Assembly (NCBI RefSeq): GCF_000756305.1
Contig: NZ_JRFE01000058.1
Span: 54,457-118,456 of the forward strand
DNA: 64,000 bases
Reading direction: 5' to 3'
DNA from: Myxosarcina sp. GI1
GTDB taxonomy: Bacteria > Cyanobacteriota > Cyanobacteriia > Cyanobacteriales > Xenococcaceae
Numbering within the stretch: position 1 is the stretch's first letter; each line of letters starts with the position of its first letter. A model generated the notes under the pieces. It saw only the letters and a list, made by a program, of their open reading frames with translations. It searched no databases and was not told the DNA's origin. Below, piece by piece: positions 52,860 to 61,701 of the stretch. A program made the translations under genes and the position numbers.

Positions 52860-54320
52860 ATGGTTAAAATGAATCGTCGTCAGTTTCTGGCATTAAGTGC
52901 TGCTAGTGCGGGAACTGCTATTTTTGCTGGCTGTACCAAAGGGCGAGCTAATAACACTCAAGCTGTATCGAAGTCTTCTAATTTGCCTCAAGTACATCAA
53001 AGTCAAAATGGTTTATTAGAACTAGATCTGTCAGCTAGCGAAAGTTCCGTCAATTTAGGTAGCAAACAAGCATATTTACTAACCTATAACGGACAAGTTC
53101 CCGCCCCCCGCCTGGAAGCCAACCCAGGAGACAGAGTAAAGATTCACTTTACTAACAACCTGTCTAAACCAACTAATCTTCACTATCACGGGTTGCATAT
53201 ACCCATTACGGGCAATGCAGATAACGTTTTCCTTCAGATCGATCCAGGAGAACAATTAACCTACGAATTTACTATTCCTGAGAATCATTCAGCAGGTACG
53301 TTTTGGTATCATCCTCATCTACATGGTTTAGTTGCCGAACAGTTATTTGGTGGTTTGGCGGGTTTGTTTATCGTGCGGGGAGAGTTAGATGAAATACCCG
53401 AAATAAAAGCAGCCCAGGAAGAGTTTTTAGTACTGCAAGACTTTGCTTTAGATAATGATGGCAGACTAATGGGTTCGAGTCATATGTCTCTGATGTCGGG
53501 AAGAGAAGGAGATCTAATTACGGTCAATGGTAAGGTTAATCCTAGTTTAAATTTGCCAGCAAATAAACTATTGCGCCTGCGGATACTCAATGCCTCTCCT
53601 TCCCGTTTTTATCGGCTGGCTTTAGAAGAGGGTACTTTCTACCAAATTGCTACCGATGGCGGTGCGTTAAGCGAAACGGTAGAGGCTGACGAATTATTAC
53701 TAACGCCAGGACAACGAGCCGAAGTTTTAGTACGAGGTAGACCAGAATCGGGACGATATCGCCTGCTTAATTTACCCTACGACCGAGGCGGAATGGGGAT
53801 GATGGGCGGTATGATGGGTAGAGGAATGATGGGTGGTAGCGATCGCGACAACCCTATGGCATTAGCTACGATTAATTATGAAGCTGCGGTTGATTCTCCC
53901 GTACCGACAAAGTTAGCTAACATTTCCGCTCTACCCGAACCTAAGACAGTAAGGCGTTTTGAACTCAATCACGGCATGAGTCCTGCGGTAGGTATGGCGT
54001 TTTTAATTAACGGTCAACCATATAAAAGCGATCGCCTAGATACTAAAGTCCAACTCGATACGGTAGAAGATTGGGAATTAGTTAACACGGGAGTAATGGA
54101 TCATCCTTTTCACGTTCATGGCAATGCTTTTCAGGTAATCAGTCGCGATGGACAACCCGAACCATTAGCTGCTTGGCGAGATACAGTGCTGGTAAAAAGA
54201 GGCGAAACTGTGCGTATTCGTATGCCCTTTAATGATTTTGCAGGCAAAACTGTCTATCACTGTCACGTTCTCGACCATGAAGATCTTGGCATGATGGGTA
54301 ACTTGGCGATTGAGGCTTGA
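52860..54320 (+). CDS. Multicopper oxidase (CueO/PcoA-like), Tat and lipobox signal
   Basis: 486 residues. N-terminus NRRQFLALSAASAGTAIFAGC: twin Arg for Tat export and a lipobox-like FAGC. Three cupredoxin domains with all copper motifs: HYHGLHIP, FWYHPHLHG, HPFHVHGNAFQV and YHCHVLDHEDLGMM (T1 site His-Cys-His, Met). A Met/Gly loop, GGMGMMGGMMGRGMMGG (about 305-322), precedes domain 3, like the Met-rich regions of CueO that bind Cu(I). It would oxidise Cu(I) to the less toxic Cu(II) in the periplasm. Single gene after the palindrome array. Confidence 0.95.
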   Translation: MVKMNRRQFLALSAASAGTAIFAGCTKGRANNTQAVSKSSNLPQVHQSQNGLLELDLSASESSVNLGSKQAYLLTYNGQVPAPRLEANPGDRVKIHFTNNLSKPTNLHYHGLHIPITGNADNVFLQIDPGEQLTYEFTIPENHSAGTFWYHPHLHGLVAEQLFGGLAGLFIVRGELDEIPEIKAAQEEFLVLQDFALDNDGRLMGSSHMSLMSGREGDLITVNGKVNPSLNLPANKLLRLRILNASPSRFYRLALEEGTFYQIATDGGALSETVEADELLLTPGQRAEVLVRGRPESGRYRLLNLPYDRGGMGMMGGMMGRGMMGGSDRDNPMALATINYEAAVDSPVPTKLANISALPEPKTVRRFELNHGMSPAVGMAFLINGQPYKSDRLDTKVQLDTVEDWELVNTGVMDHPFHVHGNAFQVISRDGQPEPLAAWRDTVLVKRGETVRIRMPFNDFAGKTVYHCHVLDHEDLGMMGNLAIEA

Positions 54321-54379
54321 TAATGCGATCCGAAGGCTACGCAGAGCGTAATCGTACCCTTGGCAGACAAAAAGCGCGA

Positions 54380-55495
54380 TTATGACGGTGCATTAAGTTT
54401 CTCTTCTACCGCTGCGCCTGGATTGTGTTCCCACCTGTCTCCTACATGAGCATAGATTGAAGTAGTACGAGGATCGGCATGTCCTAATAAATCCTGTACC
54501 TGTCTCAAATCCGAACCAGTTCTTAATGCCAGCGTTCCAGCAGTATGTCTTAAACTATGTGCGGTAAGAGTTCTACCTGGTGTGTGTTTAAGATTGCATT
54601 CAACCAAAGCGCAATCGCAGATCTCTCGAATGCTGCGTCGGGATAATTGACCTCCTTTATTGTTATTACTAAGAGAGACAAAAACATAATCTGCTGGTTT
54701 GATTTTTCTTCTCAGAACTTTGCGCCTCATCTGGAGATAATCATCTAGCTGAGTTGTCAGATTCTCAGTCAGAGGGACGATCCTGCTAGCTCTTTTTGCC
54801 GCTACCTGCAAACCAGTTTTGATACCCTGCCTGACGATATCTTCTACCTTTAGTTGGTGCATTTCTACCGTTCTGCATCCTTCCAAGCTCATGATGCTAA
54901 TCAAAGCGCGATCGCGCAGCAAACTCAGTTTGTCTTTATTCGTCTTCGCCCGCTTTAGTTGAGACTGTAGATAGTCGAGTAAATACTTTAGTTCTTCTGC
55001 CTCCATAAAGGTAATCCGAGCAGCAGGATCTTTTCTATCTTTGGGAGCTTTAATCTTTTGAGCGGGATTATTGCCGATCAGCCCATGAGCTTGTGCTGCT
55101 TTGTAGAAGATTCTGACAATGTTGAGCTTTGTTGCGATGGTCGAGTTAGCGTATCCAAAGTTAACTAGATGTTGACGGTAAAGCTTGATGTTTTCTGGTT
55201 CTGCCTCGGTGGGCGAGAGTAAATTATCTCGACACCACTCCAGATACTGCTTGGTCTGGGACAAGTAGTTGCGAATTGTATCAGAGGAAGCTGCACCATC
55301 TCCTACTTCCATCATTAGGAATCGGGCAAAAATATCTTCTAATTCAATAACTGTAGATGGAGATGTAATTGAAGTCACTCGTTCCCCGCACAGATTCGGC
55401 GTGGCTTGCGAGTGACCGTCGATCGGCTTAGTTGACTCGTTCTTGAGCTTACAAACTGAAGTTGTTTCTACAACTGGTACAATTTCGATTTTCAT
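54380..55495 (-). CDS. Tyrosine recombinase (XerC/D-like)
   Basis: 371 residues: SAM-like N-terminal domain (about 50-135: [33 protein letters not shown]) and catalytic domain with Arg in [24 protein letters not shown] (HxxR), [16 protein letters not shown] (His and Tyr nucleophile). All catalytic residues are present. The extra 45 N-terminal residues are unlike Xer proteins. It follows the toxin gene by 6 bp, so it may be in the same operon, and might resolve plasmid multimers. Confidence 0.9.
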   Translation of the reverse strand: MKIEIVPVVETTSVCKLKNESTKPIDGHSQATPNLCGERVTSITSPSTVIELEDIFARFLMMEVGDGAASSDTIRNYLSQTKQYLEWCRDNLLSPTEAEPENIKLYRQHLVNFGYANSTIATKLNIVRIFYKAAQAHGLIGNNPAQKIKAPKDRKDPAARITFMEAEELKYLLDYLQSQLKRAKTNKDKLSLLRDRALISIMSLEGCRTVEMHQLKVEDIVRQGIKTGLQVAAKRASRIVPLTENLTTQLDDYLQMRRKVLRRKIKPADYVFVSLSNNNKGGQLSRRSIREICDCALVECNLKHTPGRTLTAHSLRHTAGTLALRTGSDLRQVQDLLGHADPRTTSIYAHVGDRWEHNPGAAVEEKLNAPS

Positions 55496-55501
55496 AGAAT
55501 T

Positions 55502-56122
55502 TTAAGTCTCAACGTCAAAACCATGTTCTTCAGCAATTTTTAAAATAGTACTTTTAAGTGTTTCGCTCCCCAGATCTATTACTTTTACTTTGGAAGAATT
55601 GATAGTCGATTCTACTCTTTCATAGAGAGCAATCGCGTCTTCCCCGTTATGCGCCCCGCTGAAAATTAAACCATCTACTCGGTCATACAATTCTATGTGT
55701 TCGTAAAAATAACGTCCCCATGCCTGAGTAATTTCTCTCTGAGTAATGGCTGATATAGCAGTTACTGTTCCTGCTCCCATGGCAGCTTTGCCTCTTAAAT
55801 CTAATAGCTTGAGTTCTCTACCTAGATAGATAATTGCCAGTTTAATGTTTTCTACGTTGATAATCTCACCATCGCCAAAATATTCAGCAATACAACACGA
55901 AAGAGAAAACCCTGCATAAATAATTCTCCGCTCTGGATCTTCTGTTGGTTCATTACTACTATGATGATCGAATCTACTTACTGGACCATAGCTACGAAAA
56001 CCAGTAGGTGTGGCATTAAACCTTGTTGGGTCGAATATCCTTCTAAGCTTAGTGTTAGCTGGAAGAATTTGGATTTGGGGATTTACATTGCGCTGAGGTG
56101 GCGGTAATTTGACTTTGACCAT
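55502..56122 (-). CDS. RES-domain toxin
   Basis: 206 residues with the RES family features: an N-terminal LRRIFDPTRFNATPTGFRSYGPVSRFDHH (Arg), ERRIIYAGFSLSCCIAEYFGD (Tyr, Glu) and LIFSGAHNGEDAIALYERV (Ser). Known RES toxins degrade NAD+; their cognate antitoxins are of Xre/MbcA type. The start overlaps the antitoxin stop (TAATG), so translation is coupled. Confidence 0.85.
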   Translation of the reverse strand: MVKVKLPPPQRNVNPQIQILPANTKLRRIFDPTRFNATPTGFRSYGPVSRFDHHSSNEPTEDPERRIIYAGFSLSCCIAEYFGDGEIINVENIKLAIIYLGRELKLLDLRGKAAMGAGTVTAISAITQREITQAWGRYFYEHIELYDRVDGLIFSGAHNGEDAIALYERVESTINSSKVKVIDLGSETLKSTILKIAEEHGFDVET

Positions 56123-56715
56123 TAAAAAGTATTTACGGCTCTTGCTTCGACTAAAACATCATGGATATTTCCTTGTTTGAGCATTTCTACAGGAGTACAG
56201 TTGTCAAATGCTGGATGGGGTTTTGAGAGCCAATTAAGCTTGGTAAAGTCAGAAACCTTTAACGCTTCTAGCACCTGGGGCAAACCATCCAAGATCCCAT
56301 CATCTCCTTCTGGATCGAACTGCCAAGCAGGAAACCGATAGATACCTTTATCTTTAATGCCCAAAATACTATTAGCTTTGAGCTTATCGTGTATGGTCTT
56401 TCTAGTTTTCCAGTCCAATAGATCGGCTACCTCAGTCGAAGTTAAGCTTTTTTCTAATAGCCTTTGACGACGTTGATACAAACGATGTAGATTAGCTAAT
56501 TCTAGAGGCCATGATGGTTCGTCAGTATAATCATCTCCAGCAATCTCTTTTGCTAATTCTACCTCTTCATTACTTACTTTCTTAGGTTGCAAGGAAGCAG
56601 CTAACTTTTCAAGTTGTTCCGTATCCGCGATCGCAATTAATGACTCTACTAAGTCCTTAACTTGGCGAGAAGCCTCTTTTCTACCCAAACTGGGAGTTAA
56701 TTGTTTAGTTTTCAT
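56122..56715 (-). CDS. Xre/MbcA/ParS-type antitoxin partner of the RES toxin
   Basis: 197 residues. N-terminal part (1-60) helical and charged; centre with an HTH-like STEVADLLDWKTRKTIHDKL; C-terminal LSKPHPAFDNCTPVEMLKQGNIHDVLVEARAV is the toxin-binding domain seen in antitoxins of RES toxins. Longer than most (110-150 residues). First gene of the pair; a 6-3-6 palindrome, ATATAC-GAT-GTATAT (56724-56738), lies 8 bp upstream of its start and is a good operator candidate for autorepression. Confidence 0.8.
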   Translation of the reverse strand: MKTKQLTPSLGRKEASRQVKDLVESLIAIADTEQLEKLAASLQPKKVSNEEVELAKEIAGDDYTDEPSWPLELANLHRLYQRRQRLLEKSLTSTEVADLLDWKTRKTIHDKLKANSILGIKDKGIYRFPAWQFDPEGDDGILDGLPQVLEALKVSDFTKLNWLSKPHPAFDNCTPVEMLKQGNIHDVLVEARAVNTF

Positions 56716-56723
56716 AGCACTAT

Positions 56724-56738
56724 ATATACGATGTATAT
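56724..56738 (-). promoter_or_regulatory. Palindrome before the toxin-antitoxin operon
   Basis: ATATAC-GAT-GTATAT, a perfect 6-bp inverted repeat, immediately before the antitoxin gene in an AT-rich promoter region (further TATATATTATAAT at about 56755). Probable antitoxin binding site. Confidence 0.5.
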
Positions 56739-56808
56739 TTAAATTTTACAGCATATATATTATAATTACTTACATCTGATTAGTGTCCTAATAAGAGGTT
56801 AAAATTAG

Positions 56809-56936
56809 CAGCAAGTTGCTGTAAATATTACTAAACAAGAACGATAAGCAAATACAATTTTTACATTTTGTATTTGATACGCAATTGATACGCTATTATT
56901 CAAATCAAACTCAAAAAGTTTGTGTTTGAGTTTTTT
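56809..56936 (+). ncRNA. Possible small structured RNA ending in a terminator
   Basis: Within the gene-free stretch 56739-57029, three hairpins are seen on the plus strand: CAGC...GCTG (56809-56821), CAAATACAA/TTGTATTTG (56849-56876) and AAACTCAAA/TTTGAGTTT (56907-56933), the last followed by TTT to give a run of six T. No protein gene precedes this terminator, which suggests a short independent transcript. A tandem TTGATACGC repeat (56874-56893) lies between. Alternatively it could be the end signal of the minus-strand cold-shock gene. Confidence 0.4.
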
Positions 56937-57029
56937 CCATAACAGATTTTCATAGCGTGAGGCAACCTCGCGCTCCAGTTCTCCCCAATTGCTATGTTGA
57001 TGTTAGTTTTTAAAAATTCGCCAGCCAAA

Positions 57030-57233
57030 TTAATTTGGAATAACGTTTATCGCACAAGGTCCTTTCCTGCCTTGTCCGATTTCGTAATTTACTTTCTGTC
57101 CTTCATTAAGAGTAGTATTGCGTTCGCCTTGAATTTCAGAAGCATGGACAAAAAGATCTTTGCCTCCGTCATCTTGAAGTATAAAACCAAAGCCTTTTTC
57201 GTTATTAAAGAACTTTACAGTACCCGTACTCAT
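57030..57233 (-). CDS. Cold-shock-domain protein
   Basis: 67 residues forming one OB-fold cold-shock domain: [16 protein letters not shown] (RNP1 KGFGFI), [11 protein letters not shown] (RNP2 LFVH), then [16 protein letters not shown]. The size is that of CspA. It binds single-stranded RNA/DNA. Unusual in that chromosomal cyanobacteria generally use other RNA-binding proteins, so it may be brought in with the plasmid. Confidence 0.92.
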   Translation of the reverse strand: MSTGTVKFFNNEKGFGFILQDDGGKDLFVHASEIQGERNTTLNEGQKVNYEIGQGRKGPCAINVIPN

Positions 57234-57362
57234 ACAATTTTCTCTTTGCTAAATAAATAATCCAGTCGCTTGAAGTGTATCGTAAAAATAACCAACATGT
57301 TCTTTCAAAATGGTCAAACAAGGTAAATTTCTTAACTTAACAGATATTATTGAACCCGATCT

Positions 57363-57827
57363 ATGGGCAGAAAAGCTAATCCTAAATGTGTATACTGTGC
57401 TAAAAATTACCGCCGTGAAGATGAGGCCAAAGAAAAAAACGCTGAATGTTACGTCGAACATAACTGTCGTGTCAAACGCTATCGGCTGAGAAACAAGAGC
57501 CAGGTAAACGCCAAACGCCGCTCAGATGCTGCTAGGAAAAGAGGTATTGAAACGATTGAGCCAATACTACCCGAAGCCTATCGAGCCGAACTAGAAATAT
57601 ACGGTAAAGAGAATCAATTCGTTCATGCGATCGCGCTTAAAATTTATAAAGGTAACGAGCTTTCACATCAAATGTTGCCCCAACATACTCAAGGACTCAG
57701 ACAGCCAGAATTAGAAGAATATATCTCATCGCTGTTAGCCTATTTGGAAACAGAATATGGCATAGATTGTTTTGGTCTAATTTATTGGTTGAATGCAGAG
57801 GATTGTCCAGAATGCTTGCCAAATTAA
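57363..57827 (+). CDS. Hypothetical plasmid protein with N-terminal Cys motif
   Basis: 154 residues. N-terminus KCVYCAKNYRREDEAKEKNAECYVEHNCRVKRYRLRNKSQ: CxxC plus two more Cys and very basic, so probably a zinc-binding nucleic-acid-binding part. The C-terminal half is acidic/helical (AYRAELEIYGKEN...LEEYISSLLAYLETEYGIDCFGLIYWL) and ends DCPECLPN. Family not recognised. Confidence 0.6.
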   Translation: MGRKANPKCVYCAKNYRREDEAKEKNAECYVEHNCRVKRYRLRNKSQVNAKRRSDAARKRGIETIEPILPEAYRAELEIYGKENQFVHAIALKIYKGNELSHQMLPQHTQGLRQPELEEYISSLLAYLETEYGIDCFGLIYWLNAEDCPECLPN

Positions 57828-57880
57828 CTGTCATATATTCATTTTTTCATTTTGGTCTTTTCATATAGAGTAAATTAGCT

Positions 57881-58471
57881 TTGTCAGATATTCCCTTTAC
57901 TCAATTAATTAAACAAGTAGATAAGATTCAGTCTGCCACTATTTCTGATGAGATAAAACTCAGGCGTTCAGGTGAACTTATCTGTTTTGTCAGCGAGCAA
58001 ATTTTACATAAGGCTGAGTCATTACTGGAAAAGTCACGGCAATCGCAAGTTGATGAAGAAGATACTCAAATAAATCGTAGTTTCAATACTTTTCTGTCAT
58101 CGCTTACTCAGAAGAGCATTAGCACACTTTTTCTAACCAAATATCTTCAGCCTCAACGAAGGGCAGATTATCACCGAGAGACAACTAAATTAATTAAATT
58201 TTTATCCGCAACAGAAGCTTTAGATGTAATAGCAGAAGATTTATTTGAATCAGAAGTTTTCACTTTAGCTCATGATGAGAACATCGAAGTTTGGGTCGAA
58301 TCAGTAGAGCGACATTTGAAGCTGTATCCAAAAGTGAATACCCTTCCAGAAATAGCCAAATCAAACGACTTAACTTTAGCTCAGACGTTTGTTGCAGCTT
58401 TATTTGGAAATTTTAAAATAGAGCAGGCTGGTGGTTTTTATGAGGTCGAACAACTTAAACTGTTCGGGTAA
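57881..58471 (+). CDS. Hypothetical helical protein
   Basis: 196 residues, probably from TTG 57881, as no nearby ATG is in frame. Mostly helical and charged, no signal or membrane part; motifs such as SVERHLKLYPKVNTLPEIAKSNDLTLAQTFVAALFGNF are not recognised. It lies just before the recombinase-like gene on the other strand. Confidence 0.5.
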   Translation: MSDIPFTQLIKQVDKIQSATISDEIKLRRSGELICFVSEQILHKAESLLEKSRQSQVDEEDTQINRSFNTFLSSLTQKSISTLFLTKYLQPQRRADYHRETTKLIKFLSATEALDVIAEDLFESEVFTLAHDENIEVWVESVERHLKLYPKVNTLPEIAKSNDLTLAQTFVAALFGNFKIEQAGGFYEVEQLKLFG

Positions 58472-58505
58472 ATTCTTTTAGTGTATTAATAAATACTACT
58501 TTATA

Positions 58506-59048
58506 TTAAGAATGACCAAAGACGACACTACTTTCATTACTGTCTGGCAAGCTATTCTTCAAATTTGCATCTAAATCTTGGATACAGTAGCTAAAAGCTT
58601 CTTCTCTTGCTTGAAAAATCTTTTTTATTTCTTTAGTGTCATCCGTGCGTCCATAAAATATTAATCCAGCAATCCCTGTGTGTTCAAATATATAATTTAT
58701 GGTCAATTTATAACTTTGTTGAGATATATCTTTAATACCTCGATTTAATTGAGCAATAATGTTTGCTTTAAAATTATTTTTCTTGCAGTATTGCTCTACT
58801 TTCCGCTTCATCATGCGCTCTTGTTCTTCTGTTTCGCAGCGCAGATATACCAAAACAGTTTGCTTTTTTAAAGATTGGTACACAGGATCGCGTTTGAACT
58901 CTTGAACCAAGGTTTTGTCAAACACTCGTTTACCTTTAGCTCCTGTTTTTGTAAACGTTAGATGTCCCTCGTCTACTAGTTTGTTTACCGCAGACTCAGA
59001 TAGGTTGAGAATATTCATTACTCCTCTTAAATAAATCCCATCTGCCAT
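58506..59048 (-). CDS. HTH plus serine-recombinase-like protein lacking the catalytic Ser
   Basis: 180 residues from ATG 59048. N-terminal HTH of excisionase/MerR type (IYLRGVMNILNLSESAVNKLVDEGHL, about 5-31). The rest resembles the resolvase fold as in IS607 TnpA: VLVYLRCETEEQERMMKRKVEQYCKKNNF, where the usual Y-x-R-V-S-T is YLRCET, so the catalytic Ser position holds Glu. It may be a catalytically dead regulator or a plasmid DNA-binding factor. Placed beside the relaxase genes. Confidence 0.6.
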   Translation of the reverse strand: MADGIYLRGVMNILNLSESAVNKLVDEGHLTFTKTGAKGKRVFDKTLVQEFKRDPVYQSLKKQTVLVYLRCETEEQERMMKRKVEQYCKKNNFKANIIAQLNRGIKDISQQSYKLTINYIFEHTGIAGLIFYGRTDDTKEIKKIFQAREEAFSYCIQDLDANLKNSLPDSNESSVVFGHS

Positions 59049-59147
59049 TGGCTTTCTCAAAAAAAATCACTCAAACGTCTGTTACTACTACCATTACAGC
59101 AAATTAAACTTGGGATGTAAAGTAGAGACAAAATCTATTTATACCCT

Positions 59148-60179
59148 TTAAAATTCAATTTCAAATTCTTTGTTCGTTTTGTTGTGTTCGAGAACAGCAG
59201 ATGTTCTGACAGTATCTATTTCTTGTTGCTTGGAAGCTACTTCTAATAATTGTTTTATTTGGCTTGGAACATAATTCTCGATCTCGACCTGATTCCAACT
59301 CACTTCTAATTGAGGCTCTAATCCAATTATTTCATTCCGATTTGCCTTACGCACAGCGAGCATATCTTTTTGAGGTTCATAAGTTACTCTATGTTCTAGC
59401 AGTTGCAAATAGCTAGCCTGATGTAGCTTACATCCTCTTATTTTAAAATCTTGTAGCCTATAGCTGATACCTGTAATTTTTCCTTCTTCGACTCTCAATT
59501 TAGGATCTATTTGAAGTTGTTGGAGTCTGGCTAAAAACACGCTTAAATTGGGGCGATCGCGACTGGCTAAATCTATTCCTGACTGAATCTTCATAGCATG
59601 AGTCACGACCGATCTTTCTGTTCTAGCTCCCGATCTATATTCTTCTATTTCTCGCATCATTCGCTGTACTTGACCAGTTGTAGAAGCTTTGTATTTGCGT
59701 TGTTCGGAGTCAGCAACAATAGTCAAGTTGTGTTCGATTTCTTGTTGTCTTAAAATATTTTCTAATTTTTTCTTGTCATAACTATCTACGACCCTTTTTC
59801 CTTCAAAATCAATCGCGTTAATTAAGATATGAAAATGATCGTGTTCGTGTGCGCGGTCGTGTTTTGGATCGACTCTACCGTGACGTACTACTAAATATTG
59901 ATTGTTGTCATAACCTAATCCATTTATTATGGCGATCGCAATTTCTTCTATAGTTTTGGAATTTAGCCGTCCATCATTAGGAGCAAATCCAATAGAAATA
60001 TGTTTTACTGGTTTTTTAGTACTCAATCTTTGACTGGCACAAGTATCTAATTCCCAAGTCATTGTGTTGCGATCGCCTCCAGCTAGATTTGTATCGACTA
60101 TTTGAGGCGTTTTGCTGGGATCTAATAAATAATCAACTAGTCCCCTAAAATCGCTGCCAGTACTTATATTGCCAATCAC
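59148..60179 (-). CDS. Relaxase/mobilization nuclease (VirD2-like domain)
   Basis: 343 residues. N-terminal relaxase domain with Tyr in FRGLVDYLL (residue 17, catalytic candidate), HISIGFAPNDGRL (motif II) and the three-His motif in HEHDHFHILINAIDFEG (motif III, about 113-127). The C-terminal half is helical and without known domain. It would nick oriT and lead transfer of the plasmid. Its start overlaps the end of the mobC-like gene (ATGA). Confidence 0.9.
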   Translation of the reverse strand: MIGNISTGSDFRGLVDYLLDPSKTPQIVDTNLAGGDRNTMTWELDTCASQRLSTKKPVKHISIGFAPNDGRLNSKTIEEIAIAIINGLGYDNNQYLVVRHGRVDPKHDRAHEHDHFHILINAIDFEGKRVVDSYDKKKLENILRQQEIEHNLTIVADSEQRKYKASTTGQVQRMMREIEEYRSGARTERSVVTHAMKIQSGIDLASRDRPNLSVFLARLQQLQIDPKLRVEEGKITGISYRLQDFKIRGCKLHQASYLQLLEHRVTYEPQKDMLAVRKANRNEIIGLEPQLEVSWNQVEIENYVPSQIKQLLEVASKQQEIDTVRTSAVLEHNKTNKEFEIEF

Positions 60180-60814
60180 TTCTCTTTTCTGCCGATTACT
60201 AGCAATCTGACTTGGTTCAACTCTCGGTTAATGCGATCGGTATAACTCCCGATAGCACTCAATTCTTCTGGCAAAGGATAATCTTCTGGTATTTTACCGC
60301 CCTCTAATCTTTCTGCATTAAAGACTTTAGCAATTTGATTGATATTGTTGCCAATTCGTTTTAACTCTCTGGCTATTTCTCCCATAACCCTATAGGTACG
60401 CCAACTAACTTTGAAAATGTGTGCTTTTTCTATGGGCTTGTGCAAAACACATTTAGTTATGTAGTCAGTTCTAGTTAAGTTCAATCGTTTAGCTTGGCGA
60501 TCGATTATTGCCAAATCTGATGGATACCACTTAGTTTCTACTCGCTTAGTTTTAAATTCGCCGTTGCTGTTAGGATAGTGAGCCATTTGCGATTGGCGAA
60601 GCCTAGCCGAAGGCATCGCAGCTAAAGATAAAATTACATTTTGGCTTTGCTTGAATTCGCTTGACTGTAACCTCGATCGCATAGAGAACATTTTCTGATT
60701 TATAACTGTTTTTTGTCGATAATTCCCAAATAGTCTATTTTGAGTCAAATGGTTCGGCAAGCAGCAAGTTTTAGTCATTAAGTACAATAGTATTAAATGT
60801 ACGGATACTTGCAC
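60176..60814 (-). CDS. mobC: MobC-type relaxosome accessory protein
   Basis: The frame is 212 residues, but the typical MobC part begins near MAHYPNSNGEF (ATG at 60586): TKWYPSDLAIIDRQAKRLNLTRTDYITKCVL (ribbon-helix-helix) and the C-terminal MobC core WRTYRVMGEIARELKRIGNNINQIAKVFN...INRELNQVR. About 136 residues is the family size, so the longer N-terminus is doubtful. The protein helps the relaxase open oriT. Confidence 0.82.
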   Translation of the reverse strand: MQVSVHLILLYLMTKTCCLPNHLTQNRLFGNYRQKTVINQKMFSMRSRLQSSEFKQSQNVILSLAAMPSARLRQSQMAHYPNSNGEFKTKRVETKWYPSDLAIIDRQAKRLNLTRTDYITKCVLHKPIEKAHIFKVSWRTYRVMGEIARELKRIGNNINQIAKVFNAERLEGGKIPEDYPLPEELSAIGSYTDRINRELNQVRLLVIGRKEK

Positions 60815-61055
60815 TGCTTGCTGTCAAAATAAATTCTGTCTTATCCAAGGTATTTTCGAGCAAATTCCAGACAATAATTAGATTTTATCGATCGCAGATA
60901 GCACTATAACTATATAATTTTGTGCTGAATTGTTCATTTTGGCTATGTATCTGTGGCTTCAAAATTTTCGATAAATTCGACAAAAATCAAATGTTAAAGA
61001 AAGATTTCGCACGAGATAGCAGCGAATTTGCACAAATTAGTGCAGTTTTTGATGT
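60815..61055. other. Gene-free stretch before mobC, candidate oriT region
   Basis: About 240 AT-rich bases between the start of the mobC frame and the macro-domain gene. In mobilizable plasmids oriT is usually just upstream of mobC. A nic site cannot be assigned here: no family consensus was matched with confidence. Confidence 0.3.
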
Positions 61056-61529
61056 TTAAAGATCGCGATTGATAACCCAACAATTATCAGGCAATATGGT
61101 CGCGATCGAGTTTCTTACAGCAGACCAAGATAAACAACCCAAACCACAACCCGGTCGAGTCAGAATGAAGGTACAGTAGGGTTTGAGAATAGCTAATTCT
61201 GCTAAGGTTCTTGCCGAGTTTTCAATCAAAGATAAATCTGAAGCGTCTCGCCAATGGTGTTTGGTGGGAAAGGAGAGAATGTGTACATTATTCTGAGTCA
61301 AAAGATAATGGACTTGGTTGCCTCCACAAGCTAACCTTTGACCCAAAATCACGGGCAGTTGAGGATAAATCTTCGTGAAAGCTTTAGCCATACCCGCTCC
61401 CATTACTGCCTGACCGTTAGCTTTAACCATTCCATTAGTCGTGACACATAAAGCAATCTCAGGAGTAGTAGGTTTATACGACCACGAGTCTCGGTCGAAA
61501 ATATCTCCACTAATTTCCAACATAAGCAT
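61056..61529 (-). CDS. Macro-domain protein
   Basis: 157 residues with macro-domain features: EISGDIFD (start), VTTNGMVKANGQAVMGAGMAKAF (ADP-ribose-binding N and GxGxA loop), HILSFPTKHHWRDASDLSLI, and RPGCGLGCLSW (second loop). It resembles phage/plasmid Appr-1-processing proteins that bind or remove ADP-ribose. Next to the mobilization genes; may guard against ADP-ribose-based defence or RES-like NAD+ attack, but this is inference. Confidence 0.8.
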   Translation of the reverse strand: MLMLEISGDIFDRDSWSYKPTTPEIALCVTTNGMVKANGQAVMGAGMAKAFTKIYPQLPVILGQRLACGGNQVHYLLTQNNVHILSFPTKHHWRDASDLSLIENSARTLAELAILKPYCTFILTRPGCGLGCLSWSAVRNSIATILPDNCWVINRDL

Positions 61530-61632
61530 ATTAAAATTATTTCAATTTCATTTACTTCAGATCCGACAGGGCTATATCTCCATTGGGTGTAGCTATTAAG
61601 CTTATTATTGTCTGTCATAATCCAAATAAAAA

Positions 61633-61660
61633 AAGCTATACCTTTTCACAGGTACAGCTT
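61633..61660 (-). terminator. Rho-independent terminator after the 61702-62142 gene
   Basis: Minus strand AAGCTGTACCT-GTGAAA-AGGTATAGCTT, 11-bp stem with one G.U pair, then seven T (plus strand A at 61628-61634). A further hairpin GTGGATATTC/GAATATCCAC (61669-61692) lies between it and the stop codon. Confidence 0.82.
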
Positions 61661-61701
61661 CGATCGCAGTGGATATTCATCTGAATATCCACCTGACGTA
61701 A

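Noticed and set aside
57310-57490. Alternative frame overlapping the start of the Cys-motif hypothetical
   Set aside because: Lys/Thr/Val-rich without structure, in a different frame from the Cys-containing gene, and ends early.
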